Shown one piece after another: positions 16,235 through 25,328 of a stretch of 64,000 bases of DNA (positions are counted from its first letter, which is position 1; the number at the start of each line of letters is the position of its first letter). Made by a program: the position numbers and the translations under genes. This DNA comes from an uncultured Bacteroidales bacterium (GTDB taxonomy: Bacteria; Bacteroidota; Bacteroidia; Bacteroidales; Paludibacteraceae), in contig ONUF01000012.1 of assembly GCA_900321005.1 (NCBI GenBank), forward strand, positions 31,062-95,061, given 5' to 3'. A model generated the notes under the pieces. That model was given only the letters and a program-made list of their open reading frames with translations. It did not search any database and had not been told where the DNA came from.

Positions 16235-17458
16235 TTAATCAAAGAGTGTAGGATTGTGTTCGAAGATTTTATAGCCCACTTCGCAGTTGATGCATTCATG
16301 GTGCTGGCAGTAGTTCTGGTACAGGTGCAAAAGGGCTTGGGTGTCGGCTGCGGAAGTGACCTGTTGCCCTAAGATTCGCCATTGACGAATGATGGTGTTG
16401 TTCTCCGGCGCGATGCGCTCCATAAGCGCCATAGCATGTTCCGCCTGAGCGGTGTCGTTACGCCGTAGGGAATAGGCATATTTATAGGGCAACACCGTGT
16501 TAATCAGTAATATATCAATGCTGCTCTTTCCCATGTGCTCCACGTCGAAAAGCGCTACGAGTGATTTCAAATCATCCGTGTCAAGGATCTTACTGAGCAG
16601 CGCTTCTGACTGATAGAGCAGTTGTGCGAACTGGTGAATACGCAGTTCGGGACTATTCTGCGGCCGCAGGCGGGCATTCTTCCACACACTGGCATCAAGG
16701 GGCGTAAGGCCGAACTTCGTACGCAGGAAATCGTACTCTTTCGCCATCGCCTCATCATCAGCGATCAGTCCCGCCTGACCCATCAGCAAGGCCGTGAGTT
16801 GAAAGAGGTTATTGCGGTGTTTCTGCAGGTAGGCGAGCGGGGTATTGATAGCCAGTTCTTCGAAAGGCACACTATTCGTGTGAAAACCGAAATTGCGCGC
16901 GAGCGAGATATACAGCGCATGTTCCCAACTGCCTTTAGTAATGGTCAGCAGGCGCTCTATCGACGCACGTTTGCACTCGAAACGCTTGCGCAGGAGTGTT
17001 TTCTTCCATCCTTCCGTCAGCAGCGCCGGTTCGCGTAACAGTTGCTCTGCGCACCCGATGCGTGCCAGAGCACTGTCCATCTGTTGGGCGGCTTGGAAGA
17101 GTTCCGTCAGGTAGTCTTTGTTACTCGGGTATTGTAACTCGCATTGCGGGATGAGTTCGTCGCGGGAGTTATAGATGGGTTTGTCGGCTGTGCGCACCAC
17201 ATGCAGAATGACGGTGTCGTACGCTTTGTCCAGATGATGCTTATGGCGCAGCCAATCGGACGAACAGACATGTATCTCGATATTGCCCACCCATTCCTGT
17301 CCGTCGATGCGGATACGCGCATGGCTGTAGTCCGGTCCCGCATCGCGGTTATGTTCGCCTACGGATAGAATCTCTACCCGTCTGCCGTCTGTGGTCTGTT
17401 GGTCAAAACCAGCCCATAGGCAATGTTCCCATATGTAGTGCAGTAAAATCTCGGGCAT
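16235..17458 (-). CDS. DUF2851 family protein
   Basis: 407 residues beginning MPEILLHYIWEHCLW, with GDVEIHV-type core here as GNIEIHVCSSDWLRH and DKAYDTVILHVVRTAD, typical of DUF2851. The C-terminus has YQNYCQHHECINCEVGY, a cysteine/histidine cluster that may bind metal. Its biochemical role is unknown. It starts immediately after the ftsW stop codon, so it is probably part of the division-cluster transcript. Confidence 0.8.
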   Translation of the reverse strand: MPEILLHYIWEHCLWAGFDQQTTDGRRVEILSVGEHNRDAGPDYSHARIRIDGQEWVGNIEIHVCSSDWLRHKHHLDKAYDTVILHVVRTADKPIYNSRDELIPQCELQYPSNKDYLTELFQAAQQMDSALARIGCAEQLLREPALLTEGWKKTLLRKRFECKRASIERLLTITKGSWEHALYISLARNFGFHTNSVPFEELAINTPLAYLQKHRNNLFQLTALLMGQAGLIADDEAMAKEYDFLRTKFGLTPLDASVWKNARLRPQNSPELRIHQFAQLLYQSEALLSKILDTDDLKSLVALFDVEHMGKSSIDILLINTVLPYKYAYSLRRNDTAQAEHAMALMERIAPENNTIIRQWRILGQQVTSAADTQALLHLYQNYCQHHECINCEVGYKIFEHNPTLFD

Positions 17459-18709
17459 TTATTCTAAAGTAACAATCGGGGCATCCTCGGCGGATTCTTC
17501 GCGGGTGAGGTTGACACGCTCGCGGAGTTCGGTCTGCTCGCGGCTGACACCCATCAGGATGCCGAAATAGATAGACGTGATGAGGACCGACGTGCCTCCT
17601 CGGGATATGAGCGGCAAGGGTTGGCCCGTGACCGGACCGAGACCCACGGCGACGAGCATGGAGATGAGCGCCTGGCAGGTGATCATCAGCGCCAAGCCCA
17701 TGGTCATGAGCATCGCCGGCATATCGCTATACCTGCTCGATATATTACATGCCCTAAAGAGGATCGCGAGATACAGAAAGATGACAAAACCCGAACCGAG
17801 CACACCCGACTCCTCGACGATGATGGCGAAGATATAATCGGCGAAAGCGAGGGGCAGGTAGTCCCGCTCCTTGCTGTTACCCGGCAAGACCCCCAATGGC
17901 GAGGCACCGCCTCGGGCGATGGCGACGGAGGCGTATACTTCCTGGATGTTCTCGTCCGTCAAGACGTACTTATTGGTAATTGGTGATTGGTCATTGCTGA
18001 TTGATAGATGTCTATCAATACGGCTGACCCAGGTGGTGGCACGCTTGAAAGGGCCGTGCATAGGTCGGCCGGGACGGACGAAGCCGAACTCGACGATGGC
18101 ATAGCCGAGGCATAAAGCGACAATAGCGATGCCTACTACCGACAGGGTGTATTTCCAAGGTATCCGGGCGAGGACCCAGAGACAGAAGATGATAAGACCT
18201 ATCAGCACCGCTGTAGAGAGGTTGGACGCCATGATAGGGAGCATGACGATGGCGGCGATGATAAGGGTGCGGTAGAAATACTTGGACTTATCCGCCTCGG
18301 ATTTGATACGGGCGAGTTGGTCCGCCACGACGATGATGAGACTCAGCTTCGCCAGTTCCGAAGGTTGGAACGTGATGCCGGCGATACGGACCCAGCGCGC
18401 AGCGCCGTTGATAGTGACGACGAGGGGGTTGCCGGGGATCATGGTCGAATAGACAAGGAGCGTACTGAGGCCCAGCAAGGCATAGCCGCCGAAACGAACC
18501 CAATACGACGGGATATACTGGATGCCGAAGGCGGCGATGACACCGAGCACGATGAAGAACATCTGCTGGCCGATAGGGCCGAGGGCAGAGTGGTGGGAAT
18601 AGACCAGGGTGCTCGACGCGGAGAAGAGGGCGATGATCGCCACGGCTATTAATAGCGCAAAGAGCCACCAATACGTTCGGTCAATATTTGCAAGATTCGG
18701 CTTTTTCAT
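17459..18709 (-). CDS. ftsW: Lipid II polymerase FtsW (SEDS family)
   Basis: 416 residues with about ten membrane helices and the SEDS signatures NGAARWVRI...QPSELAK, GHKERDYLP-like GNSKERDYLPLAFADYIFA, and PLISRGGTS near the end. It polymerises septal peptidoglycan with FtsI. The large periplasmic loop carries SISNDQSPITNKYVLTD, where SISNDQSPITNK is encoded by a five-unit heptamer array (17972-18006). In relatives this loop continues without such an insert. The gene lies between murD and DUF2851. Confidence 0.95.
   Translation of the reverse strand: MKKPNLANIDRTYWWLFALLIAVAIIALFSASSTLVYSHHSALGPIGQQMFFIVLGVIAAFGIQYIPSYWVRFGGYALLGLSTLLVYSTMIPGNPLVVTINGAARWVRIAGITFQPSELAKLSLIIVVADQLARIKSEADKSKYFYRTLIIAAIVMLPIMASNLSTAVLIGLIIFCLWVLARIPWKYTLSVVGIAIVALCLGYAIVEFGFVRPGRPMHGPFKRATTWVSRIDRHLSISNDQSPITNKYVLTDENIQEVYASVAIARGGASPLGVLPGNSKERDYLPLAFADYIFAIIVEESGVLGSGFVIFLYLAILFRACNISSRYSDMPAMLMTMGLALMITCQALISMLVAVGLGPVTGQPLPLISRGGTSVLITSIYFGILMGVSREQTELRERVNLTREESAEDAPIVTLE
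17972..18006. repeat. 7-bp tandem repeat inside ftsW
   Basis: Five heptamers ATTGGTA, ATTGGTG, ATTGGTC, ATTGCTG, ATTGATA, read in frame as SISNDQSPITN in the periplasmic loop. Confidence 0.9.
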
Positions 18710-18839
18710 TTATATAATTATTAAAAAAGAAAAATATATAAAAAATAAATCAAAAATACCAAAAATAATTATTTTATGTAAATAAACATAGATAAACTCT
18801 GCCGCTCCGTCATAGGCCCTGGCAGGCCTCCCACATTCC

Positions 18840-18935
18840 GCGCCCCACCGCGCCCTTAAAAGTAAACTTTACGTGCCCGGCAGGGCATCGTACTGCACAT
18901 CCGCAGGATGTATATGACAGAGCGTCAGCAATAAA
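18840..18935. repeat. Micro-hairpin cluster between murD and ftsW
   Basis: The 233-bp gap 18710-18942 holds an AT-rich stretch followed by short inverted repeats: TGCCC-GG-CAGGGCA-like near 18873-18887, ACATCC-GCA-GGATGT near 18897-18911 and TGAC...GTCA near 18915-18927, then an AATAAACAT block. I see no gene here; it looks like a diverged GTTTA micro-hairpin array. Confidence 0.5.
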
Positions 18936-18942
18936 CATAAAT

Positions 18943-20244
18943 TTACAAATTTCTAACTGCGGACATGAATTGATCGCCGCGGTCCTCGTAGGACTTGAAG
19001 AGGTCGAAGGAGGCACAGCAGGGGGAGAGGAGGACGGTGTCGCCGTCGTGAGCGGCGTGGTAGGCAGCTTGGACCGCGTCGTGGAGATTATCGGTGTCGA
19101 TAATCTGCAATTGCTGATTGGTGATTGCTGATTGATGATTTTTAAAATGTTCTCTCAGTTTTTCGTTATGGAGGCCCATGAAGACGAGGGTGTGGCACTT
19201 GGTGCGGACGAGTTCGTCAATCTCGGAGTAGTCATTGCCTTTGTCCTTGCCGCCGAGGATGAGGACCGTAGGGGTCGTCATGGACTCGAGGGCATACCAG
19301 CAGGAGTTGACATTGGTGGCTTTGGAGTCGTTGATGAAACGCACGCCACGCACCGTAGCTACATACTGGAGGCGATGCGGGACACCTTGGAAAGACATGA
19401 GCGACTCGCGGATGACCTCTTTCTTAATACCCACCACGTTCGCCGCGATAGTAGCCGCCATGGAGTTGAGGACGTTATGCCGGCCCTTGAGCGCCAGTTC
19501 GTCTTCGCCCACCGGCAGGGGGTTGGGACAGGAGAAACCATAGGGATAGAGGGTCGCGCCGAGGTGGAGTTTGCCCAGTTCGCGGTCGATGACCGGGTCT
19601 TCCGCCCAATAGATGAAGGCATCGTCCGCAGTCTGGTTGCGGGTGATGCGGAACTTGGCATCGACATAGTTCTGGAACTGAAAATCATAGCGGTCGAGGT
19701 GGTCGGGCGTGATATTCAGCAAGATGGCGATGTCGGCCTTGAAGTCATACATGTTATCGAGTTGGAAAGAGGAGAGCTCGATGACATAATAGTCGTGGTG
19801 CTCGCGCGCGACCTGCAGCGCCAGCGAGTTACCGATATTACCCGCGAGGCCGACATTGAGTCCGGCATTGCGGAGGATATAATAGATGAGCGAGGTGGTG
19901 GTCGTCTTGCCGTTCGAACCGGTGATACAGATCATCTTCGCGTTCGTATATCTTGCCGCGAATTCTATTTCGGAGATGATCGGCGTACGTTGCGCCTGCA
20001 GCTTTTGGATGAGGGGCACGGTCAAAGGGATGCCGGGGGATTTCACTACCTCGTCGGCATTCAAGATCAGGTCTTCCGTATGATGGCCGTCTTCCCAGGC
20101 GATGGCGTTCTGGTCGAGGAGGGCGCGATAGGGGTCGCTAATCGTGCCGAAATCCGAGACAAAGACATCGAAGCCTTTGGCTTTGGCTAAGATGGCTGCG
20201 CCTGTGCCGCTTTCGCCGGCGCCTAATATAACAATTCTACGCAT
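18943..20244 (-). CDS. murD: UDP-MurNAc-L-Ala:D-Glu ligase MurD
   Basis: 433 residues. Rossmann start VILGAGESGTGAAILA, ATP loop GSNGKTTTTS (about 111-120), NDSKATNVNS and the C-terminal SPCCASFDLFKSYEDRGDQF typical of Bacteroidota MurD. It adds D-Glu in wall precursor synthesis in the cytosol. NHQSAITNQQLQ in the C-terminal domain comes from a four-unit heptamer array (19110-19137) placed in a surface loop after FMGLHNEKLREHF. Confidence 0.95.
   Translation of the reverse strand: MRRIVILGAGESGTGAAILAKAKGFDVFVSDFGTISDPYRALLDQNAIAWEDGHHTEDLILNADEVVKSPGIPLTVPLIQKLQAQRTPIISEIEFAARYTNAKMICITGSNGKTTTTSLIYYILRNAGLNVGLAGNIGNSLALQVAREHHDYYVIELSSFQLDNMYDFKADIAILLNITPDHLDRYDFQFQNYVDAKFRITRNQTADDAFIYWAEDPVIDRELGKLHLGATLYPYGFSCPNPLPVGEDELALKGRHNVLNSMAATIAANVVGIKKEVIRESLMSFQGVPHRLQYVATVRGVRFINDSKATNVNSCWYALESMTTPTVLILGGKDKGNDYSEIDELVRTKCHTLVFMGLHNEKLREHFKNHQSAITNQQLQIIDTDNLHDAVQAAYHAAHDGDTVLLSPCCASFDLFKSYEDRGDQFMSAVRNL
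19110..19137. repeat. 7-bp tandem repeat inside murD
   Basis: Four heptamers ATTGCTG, ATTGGTG, ATTGCTG, ATTGATG, coding NHQSAITNQQ. Confidence 0.9.
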
Positions 20245-20257
20245 TGTTGTGTATAAA

Positions 20258-20302
20258 AGTTTATTGCCCTACGGGCAGTTTATATCGCTACGCGATGTTT
20301 AT
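20258..20302. repeat. Micro-hairpin array between mraY and murD
   Basis: Two clean 19-bp units: GTTTAT-TGCCC-TAC-GGGCA and GTTTAT-ATCGC-TAC-GCGAT, then GTTTATTATC. Each is a 5-3-5 perfect hairpin behind GTTTAT. It fills the whole gap between the genes. Confidence 0.9.
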
Positions 20303-21585
20303 TATCTTATTTTTAGAGTCAATATAGTTAATGCGGCGAGGAGGAGGGTGACGATGCAGAAACGGAGGACGATCTTCTGCTCGTGGTGAAGGTTCTTATA
20401 GCCTTTCAAAAGGATGGTGCAGGTAGGGTCGTTCTTCAGGACCTGCTCGACGGAGGTGCGGTAATGGTCATGGAGCGGGGTGCGTTTCCAGACACGTACA
20501 TGCTGACCCCGTTTCTTGTAGAACTTATAGACCTGCGTCTGGACGATGACGGAGACGCTCTCCATCAAGAAGATACCACAGAGGAGGGGGATGAGCAGCT
20601 CCTTATGGATGACCATGGCGCAGACGCCGATGATGCCGCCGACGGTGAGGCTGCCGGTGTCACCCAAGAAGACCTGAGCGGGGAAACCGTTGAACCACAG
20701 ATAGCCGACGAGTGCGCCGACGAAAGAGGCGAGGAAGACGACTAACTCTTCCGAACCGGGGATGTACATGACATCGAAATACTCCGCCCACACGACACTG
20801 CCGGAGGTGTAGGCGAGGATGAGCAAGGCGATGGCGATGATGGCGGAGTTGCCGGCACACATACCGTCCATGCCGTCGTTGAGGTTGGCACCGTTGCTGA
20901 CAGCGGCCACGACGAAGACGGTGAGGAGGACAAAGAAGATCCAGCCGAAGCGGTACATGTTGCGCTCACCGGTCCAAGAGAAGAGGTCGGCGTAGTTGAA
21001 GTTATGATGCTTGACGAAGGGGATGGTGGTCTGCGTCGATTTGATCTCCGGGGTCTTCTCCACCACGACGATATTGTTCTCGATATGCGAAGAGACGACC
21101 TCGTTCATGCTGACGGCCGGACAGAAACGGAGGGTGAGTCCGACGATGAGTCCGAGGGTGACCTGGCCGAAGATCTTGACCCATCCGTTGAGTCCGTCTT
21201 TGTTCTTACGGAAGGTCTTGATATAGTCGTCGGCGAAGCCGAGTGCGCCCATGAGGAGGGTGGTGACGAGCATGAGAATCATATACACGTTCGTCAGTTT
21301 GCCGAGCAGGAGGCAGGGCAGAAGGATGGCGGCGATGACGATGAGTCCGCCCATGGTAGGTACTCCTTTCTTCGCCACATTGAAGGGGTCGGTTTTCTCG
21401 TCGCGCTGGGTCTCGGAGATATTATGGCGCTTCATGTAGTTGATGAAGGCGTTGCCGAACCAGATGGAGGTGACGAGGGCGATGATGCCGGCGGTGATGG
21501 CGCGGAAGGAGATGTAGGTCATAAGACGAGCTCCTGCCCAGTGGCCATACGTTGTGGTTAAATAATCTAATAAATGATAAAGCAT
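20302..21585 (-). CDS. mraY: Phospho-MurNAc-pentapeptide transferase MraY
   Basis: 427 residues, about ten membrane helices. Catalytic motifs are KKGVPTMGG, the FADDYIK aspartate pair, NLNDGMDGM and FLGDTGSLTVGG. It makes lipid I on undecaprenyl phosphate at the inner membrane. Its length suits Bacteroidota MraY, with the extra loop between the DDY and NDGMDG motifs (about residues 155-215). It is flanked on both sides by micro-hairpin arrays. Confidence 0.95.
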   Translation of the reverse strand: MLYHLLDYLTTTYGHWAGARLMTYISFRAITAGIIALVTSIWFGNAFINYMKRHNISETQRDEKTDPFNVAKKGVPTMGGLIVIAAILLPCLLLGKLTNVYMILMLVTTLLMGALGFADDYIKTFRKNKDGLNGWVKIFGQVTLGLIVGLTLRFCPAVSMNEVVSSHIENNIVVVEKTPEIKSTQTTIPFVKHHNFNYADLFSWTGERNMYRFGWIFFVLLTVFVVAAVSNGANLNDGMDGMCAGNSAIIAIALLILAYTSGSVVWAEYFDVMYIPGSEELVVFLASFVGALVGYLWFNGFPAQVFLGDTGSLTVGGIIGVCAMVIHKELLIPLLCGIFLMESVSVIVQTQVYKFYKKRGQHVRVWKRTPLHDHYRTSVEQVLKNDPTCTILLKGYKNLHHEQKIVLRFCIVTLLLAALTILTLKIR

Positions 21586-21593
21586 TGTTTGTA

Positions 21594-21655
21594 CAGTTTA
21601 TTGTGCTTCGCACGTTTATTGCCCTACGGGCAGTTTATATCGCTTCGCGATGTTC
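21594..21655. repeat. Micro-hairpin array between murE and mraY
   Basis: Three GTTTAT units: GTGC-TTC-GCAC, TGCCC-TAC-GGGCA and ATCGC-TTC-GCGAT. Read on the gene strand the first and third contain GCGAAGC. The array runs up to the murE stop codon. Confidence 0.9.
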
Positions 21656-23147
21656 AGATGTATTTGCGTACTTGCTCGTGGTCGTCGAAGTGGGACTTGA
21701 CGCCCTTGATGATCTGGTAGTCCTCGTGGCCTTTGCCGGCGATGAGGATGACGTCACCGGGTTGGGCGAGAGTGCAGGCGGTCTGGATGGCGGCGGCGCG
21801 GTCCTCGATGACGAGAGTAGAGAGGAGTTCGTCGGGCGTGAGTCCATCCGTCATGTCCTTGAGGATAGCCGCGGGTTCTTCGTCACGCGGGTTGTCGGAA
21901 GTCAGGATGAGTTGTTCGCTGCCCTGTTTCGCGATCTTAGCCATCATCGGTCGTTTGCCTTTGTCACGGTTGCCGCCGCAACCGATGACGGTGATGAGCT
22001 TCGCTGTGTATGCGCTGCGCGCGTTTATAGCTTTGCTGTTTAGGATTTCTCTAATTGTTTGGATGACATTATCGACGGCATCGGGGGTGTGGGCATAATC
22101 GACGATGGCGGTCCAACCCTTTGTGCTGCGGATGGTCTCGAAGCGTCCGTTAACGGGCGTGAGGGTACTCAAGACACGCAGGACCTCGAGTTCGTCAAAG
22201 CCGAGGTTGAGTGCGGCACCGTAGATACAGAGGAGGTTGGAGACATTGAACCGTCCGACGAGCGGCACAAAAACCTCCTTGCCGTTGATACTCAGCATCA
22301 TGCCGTCAAAGCCTTCCTCGAGGATCTGCGCACGGTAGTCCGCCAGTGCGCGGGTGGAGTAAGTATGGACGGAAGCTTTGCAGTTCTGGGTCATGACGAG
22401 ACCGTTGCGGTCGTCTTTGTTGGTGACCGCAAACGCCTCTTTCTTCAGTCCGTCGAAGAGGCGCTTCTTCGTATCGCGGTAGTTATCGAAGGTCTTATGG
22501 TAGTCGATATGATCGCGCGTGAGGTTGGTGAAGAGTGCTCCGTCGAAGTCGAGTCCTGCGATGCGCTCCTGGGCGATGGCGTGCGAACTCACCTCCATGA
22601 AAGCGTACGTACATCCGGCATCGACCATCCTTTTCAGGAGTCCGTTGAGTTCGATAGCGTCGGGCGTGGTATGCGTGGCAGGAACGGCTTCGGTCTCGAT
22701 ATAGTTGACGACCGTGGAGAGCAATCCGGCCTTGTGGCCGAGCGCGCGGGTGAGCTTGTAGAGGAGCGTGGCGATGGTGGTCTTGCCGTTGGTGCCCGTG
22801 ACACCGACGAGGGTGAGCGCTTTGGAGGGTTCACCGAACCATTTGGAGGCCAGAAGTCCCAACGCTTTATCGGTGTTTTCAACCAGAATAAAGGTGGGAG
22901 ATTGATGATTGCTAATTGATGATTGCTGATTGATATATTCTCTCTTGGAGAGAACGACTGCGGCAGCGCCGTTGGCGACACAGGTGTCGATGAAGGTATG
23001 TCCATCTACTGCGGTGCCGACTTGGGCTACGAAGAGGTCGCTTTGTCCAATCTTACGGCTGTCAAAATGCAAACCGTGGATGTCCTTGTTCACGTCGCCG
23101 ATCACCTCTATCGGCTCAATCGCTTTTAATAATTCGCTTAGAAGCAT
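21654..23147 (-). CDS. murE: UDP-MurNAc-tripeptide synthetase MurE (meso-diaminopimelate type)
   Basis: 497 residues. ATP loop GTNGKTTIATLL, MEVSSHAI, DYAHTPDAV and the DNPR motif (TSDNPRDEEP), which is the determinant for meso-diaminopimelate addition. Two repeat-derived inserts are visible. YINQQSSISNHQSP in the N-terminal domain comes from a five-unit heptamer array (22901-22935). LNSKAINARSAYTAK before LITVIGCGG comes from micro-hairpins (21998-22046). Both are in loops between conserved blocks, so activity is probably kept. Confidence 0.95.
   Translation of the reverse strand: MLLSELLKAIEPIEVIGDVNKDIHGLHFDSRKIGQSDLFVAQVGTAVDGHTFIDTCVANGAAAVVLSKREYINQQSSISNHQSPTFILVENTDKALGLLASKWFGEPSKALTLVGVTGTNGKTTIATLLYKLTRALGHKAGLLSTVVNYIETEAVPATHTTPDAIELNGLLKRMVDAGCTYAFMEVSSHAIAQERIAGLDFDGALFTNLTRDHIDYHKTFDNYRDTKKRLFDGLKKEAFAVTNKDDRNGLVMTQNCKASVHTYSTRALADYRAQILEEGFDGMMLSINGKEVFVPLVGRFNVSNLLCIYGAALNLGFDELEVLRVLSTLTPVNGRFETIRSTKGWTAIVDYAHTPDAVDNVIQTIREILNSKAINARSAYTAKLITVIGCGGNRDKGKRPMMAKIAKQGSEQLILTSDNPRDEEPAAILKDMTDGLTPDELLSTLVIEDRAAAIQTACTLAQPGDVILIAGKGHEDYQIIKGVKSHFDDHEQVRKYI
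21998..22046. repeat. Micro-hairpin element inside murE
   Basis: AGC-TTC-GCT, GCGC-TGC-GCGC and AGC-TTT-GCT separated by GTGTAT, GTTTAT and GTTTAG; in frame as LNSKAINARSAYTAK. One unit contains GCGAAGC on the coding strand. Confidence 0.8.
22901..22935. repeat. 7-bp tandem repeat inside murE
   Basis: Five heptamers ATTGATG, ATTGCTA, ATTGATG, ATTGCTG, ATTGATA, coding INQQSSISNHQS. Confidence 0.9.
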
Positions 23148-23186
23148 ATTGTTGGGGTTGTTTTAAGAATAAAACAAAAATGTACA

Positions 23187-24983
23187 TTATCTTTTTTCGA
23201 GTTTGCGTTCGCCGTTGCGGAAGACGTAGCAGCCGGTGTAGGCCATGGTCTTCTCTGCGATGATGCGGACGGCGGTGCCGCAGTCCATACCGGCGTCATA
23301 GGGGAACTGCGGGTCCTCGATCATGCAGATACAGGTGTACTGCGGGTTCTCCTCGGGGAAATAGCCGACGAAAGTCATGCGGTGGTGCTTGCCGGAATAG
23401 CCGTGTCCGGGGATGATGAGTTGGGCCGTGCCGGTTTTGCCGGCAATAGACACGAGTTTGGACTGCGCCTTGCGGCTCCATGGCTTGGCGGCCGCCGTGC
23501 CTAAATGGTCATCCCAGACGACATCATGGAGGGCCCCCTGTATATCCCGCAGCGTGCGCGACGAGCAGATAGACGACTTGACGACTTCGGGTCGGAAGGA
23601 CCGGACGACATCGCCGTTCTGCCGGATAGAGGTGACGAGCATAGGCCGCATCATGCGTCCGCCGTTGGCGATGGCGTTATAGAACATGAGAATCTGCATC
23701 GGGCTCAGTTCGACAGAGTAGCCATACGACATCTTACTGAGGGTGACGGTGTCACGCGGTATGTCGATGCGCACTTTGTCGGCGCCGGGTATCTCGCAGT
23801 AGACGCTGTCCATGAGGCCCATGCGCTCGATCTTACGGACGAACTTCTTCGCGGAGCCTTCGTAGCTGCGCGTGATGAGTTTGGCCAGGGCGATATTCGA
23901 CGAGACCGCCAGGGCCGAGCGGACGGTGAGAAGCGTGTCCATAGGGTGAGCGTCGGTATGTTTGACGGAGAAATACTGCCAGGGTTGGCGCGTGATGGTG
24001 ACGGTGTCGTCGATGGCGACTTTACCGTCGTCGAGTGCGGCGACGAGGGCGATGGTCTTGAAAGTCGAGCCGGGTTCGACACGCTGGACGGCATGGTTCT
24101 GTGCCTCGAAATAGTCGCCGGACTCGTTGTCGCGGTCGAGGTTGGCGATGGCGCGTATATAGCCGGTCTTGGTCTCCATGAGGATGGCGCAACCCCACTT
24201 GGCGTGGCGCTCGGCGGTCTTGGTCATGAGGGCGTTCTCGACGATATCCTGGAGGTTGGCGTCGATGGTGGTCATGATGTCGAGTCCGTCCTGGGCTTCG
24301 ACTTCGGTGACGGACTCGTTGCGTCCGCCGATACGCTGGATAGAGCTCATGCCGTCGATGCCGCGGAGCTCCTTGTCGAAACGTTTCTCGAGGCCGGAGT
24401 TGCCGCCTCCTCCGTCGCCGTAGATGCCGCCGATGGTGCGGCTGGCGAGGAGACCGAAGGGTTTGATACGACGGTACTGGTCTTCAAAGAAGACGCCGGA
24501 TTTATATTTGCCTTTCTTGAGCAGCGGGTTGCGCTCGAGTTCGCGGCGCTGGAGGTAGTTGATGCGATGGTCACAGACACGGAGTCGTTTGTCAGAGCGG
24601 ATATACGCCCGCGTGATGCGCGCCTTGTACTCCGCCTGCGTGTGCTCGGGTACGATGATAGACAGATCGCGCGCGAGGGTGTCGATGAAGGTGGTGAAGA
24701 GGTGGCCGTTATTGTCGTGAAGGGCAGGCACGCTCGCGTCCATGTACATGTAATACTGCGGCATGCTGGAGGCAAGGAGTTGACCGTTGCAGTCGAGGAT
24801 ATTCCCGCGCGTAGCTTGGATAGGTTTGCGGGTCGGCACCTGCTTCTCCGCCACCTTGAGCCACTCGTCCCGCTCTACGACCTGGATATAGATGATCTTA
24901 CCCATGACGGCGAGGAAGCCGCATAGGATGACCGCGAAGATGATCGCAAAGCGCCAGACCGTATTTCGTTGCTCGTCAATCAT
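23187..24983 (-). CDS. ftsI: Septal penicillin-binding protein FtsI (PBP3), without PASTA domain
   Basis: 598 residues. N-terminal membrane helix (about 10-32), dimerisation domain with RGNILDCNGQLLA, transpeptidase motifs STFK (306-309), SSN (361-363) and KTG (516-518). It crosslinks septal peptidoglycan with FtsW. The protein ends about 80 residues after KTG, whereas many Bacteroidota FtsI proteins continue into a PASTA domain; none is seen here. The start overlaps the ftsL end by 8 bases. Confidence 0.93.
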   Translation of the reverse strand: MIDEQRNTVWRFAIIFAVILCGFLAVMGKIIYIQVVERDEWLKVAEKQVPTRKPIQATRGNILDCNGQLLASSMPQYYMYMDASVPALHDNNGHLFTTFIDTLARDLSIIVPEHTQAEYKARITRAYIRSDKRLRVCDHRINYLQRRELERNPLLKKGKYKSGVFFEDQYRRIKPFGLLASRTIGGIYGDGGGGNSGLEKRFDKELRGIDGMSSIQRIGGRNESVTEVEAQDGLDIMTTIDANLQDIVENALMTKTAERHAKWGCAILMETKTGYIRAIANLDRDNESGDYFEAQNHAVQRVEPGSTFKTIALVAALDDGKVAIDDTVTITRQPWQYFSVKHTDAHPMDTLLTVRSALAVSSNIALAKLITRSYEGSAKKFVRKIERMGLMDSVYCEIPGADKVRIDIPRDTVTLSKMSYGYSVELSPMQILMFYNAIANGGRMMRPMLVTSIRQNGDVVRSFRPEVVKSSICSSRTLRDIQGALHDVVWDDHLGTAAAKPWSRKAQSKLVSIAGKTGTAQLIIPGHGYSGKHHRMTFVGYFPEENPQYTCICMIEDPQFPYDAGMDCGTAVRIIAEKTMAYTGCYVFRNGERKLEKR

Positions 24984-25296
24984 GGGTTATCTTAGTTGGT
25001 GGGATGCGGTTTTCCTGGAGGGTGCTGCCTTGTTCTCTGAGTGCCGCGGCGACCTGCGACTGGCGGGTGGTGTTGGTGAGTCGGGCACTGATGGTCATAT
25101 AGCGGAATTTGGCATCGAGCATCTCCTTCTTGGTGTCGGTGAGGCGGTGCTGCTGGCGGCCGGCCTGGTAGCCCATGAAGATATAGACAAAGACCAGCAC
25201 GACAATGAGGGCGATGAGGGGGTACTGATCGCGGATGGCTTTGCTTCGCAAAACATCGCCATTTAACCAAGATTGTATGTCGTGTGTGTCTGCCAT
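24976..25296 (-). CDS. ftsL: FtsL-like division protein
   Basis: 106 residues with one membrane helix (about 30-50, LIALIVVLVFVYIFMGYQAG) then a coiled-coil-like segment. It sits between rsmH and ftsI, which is the ftsL position. FtsL links FtsB/FtsQ and activates FtsWI. The sequence alone is too variable to be sure. The N-terminal LNGDVLRSKA is encoded by a micro-hairpin (25240-25268). Confidence 0.8.
   Translation of the reverse strand: MADTHDIQSWLNGDVLRSKAIRDQYPLIALIVVLVFVYIFMGYQAGRQQHRLTDTKKEMLDAKFRYMTISARLTNTTRQSQVAAALREQGSTLQENRIPPTKITHD
25240..25268. repeat. Micro-hairpin inside ftsL
   Basis: TTTGC-TTC-GCAAA, a 5-3-5 hairpin (GCGAAGC on the gene strand), followed by an ATTTAAC block. 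Coding LNGDVLRSKA. Confidence 0.65.
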
Positions 25297-25300
25297 TAAA

Positions 25301-25328
25301 GTAATCAGTATTCAGTAGTCAGTAGTCA
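25301..25328. repeat. 7-bp tandem repeat between ftsL and rsmH
   Basis: Four heptamers GTAATCA, GTATTCA, GTAGTCA, GTAGTCA. The stop codon of rsmH (25326-25328) is the end of the last unit. Confidence 0.9.

Noticed and set aside
18810-19016. Short minus-strand open frame between murD and ftsW
   Set aside because: Overlaps the murD end in another frame and consists of hairpin repeat sequence.
23505-24926. 473-codon plus-strand open frame over ftsI
   Set aside because: Antisense to a protein with all transpeptidase motifs.
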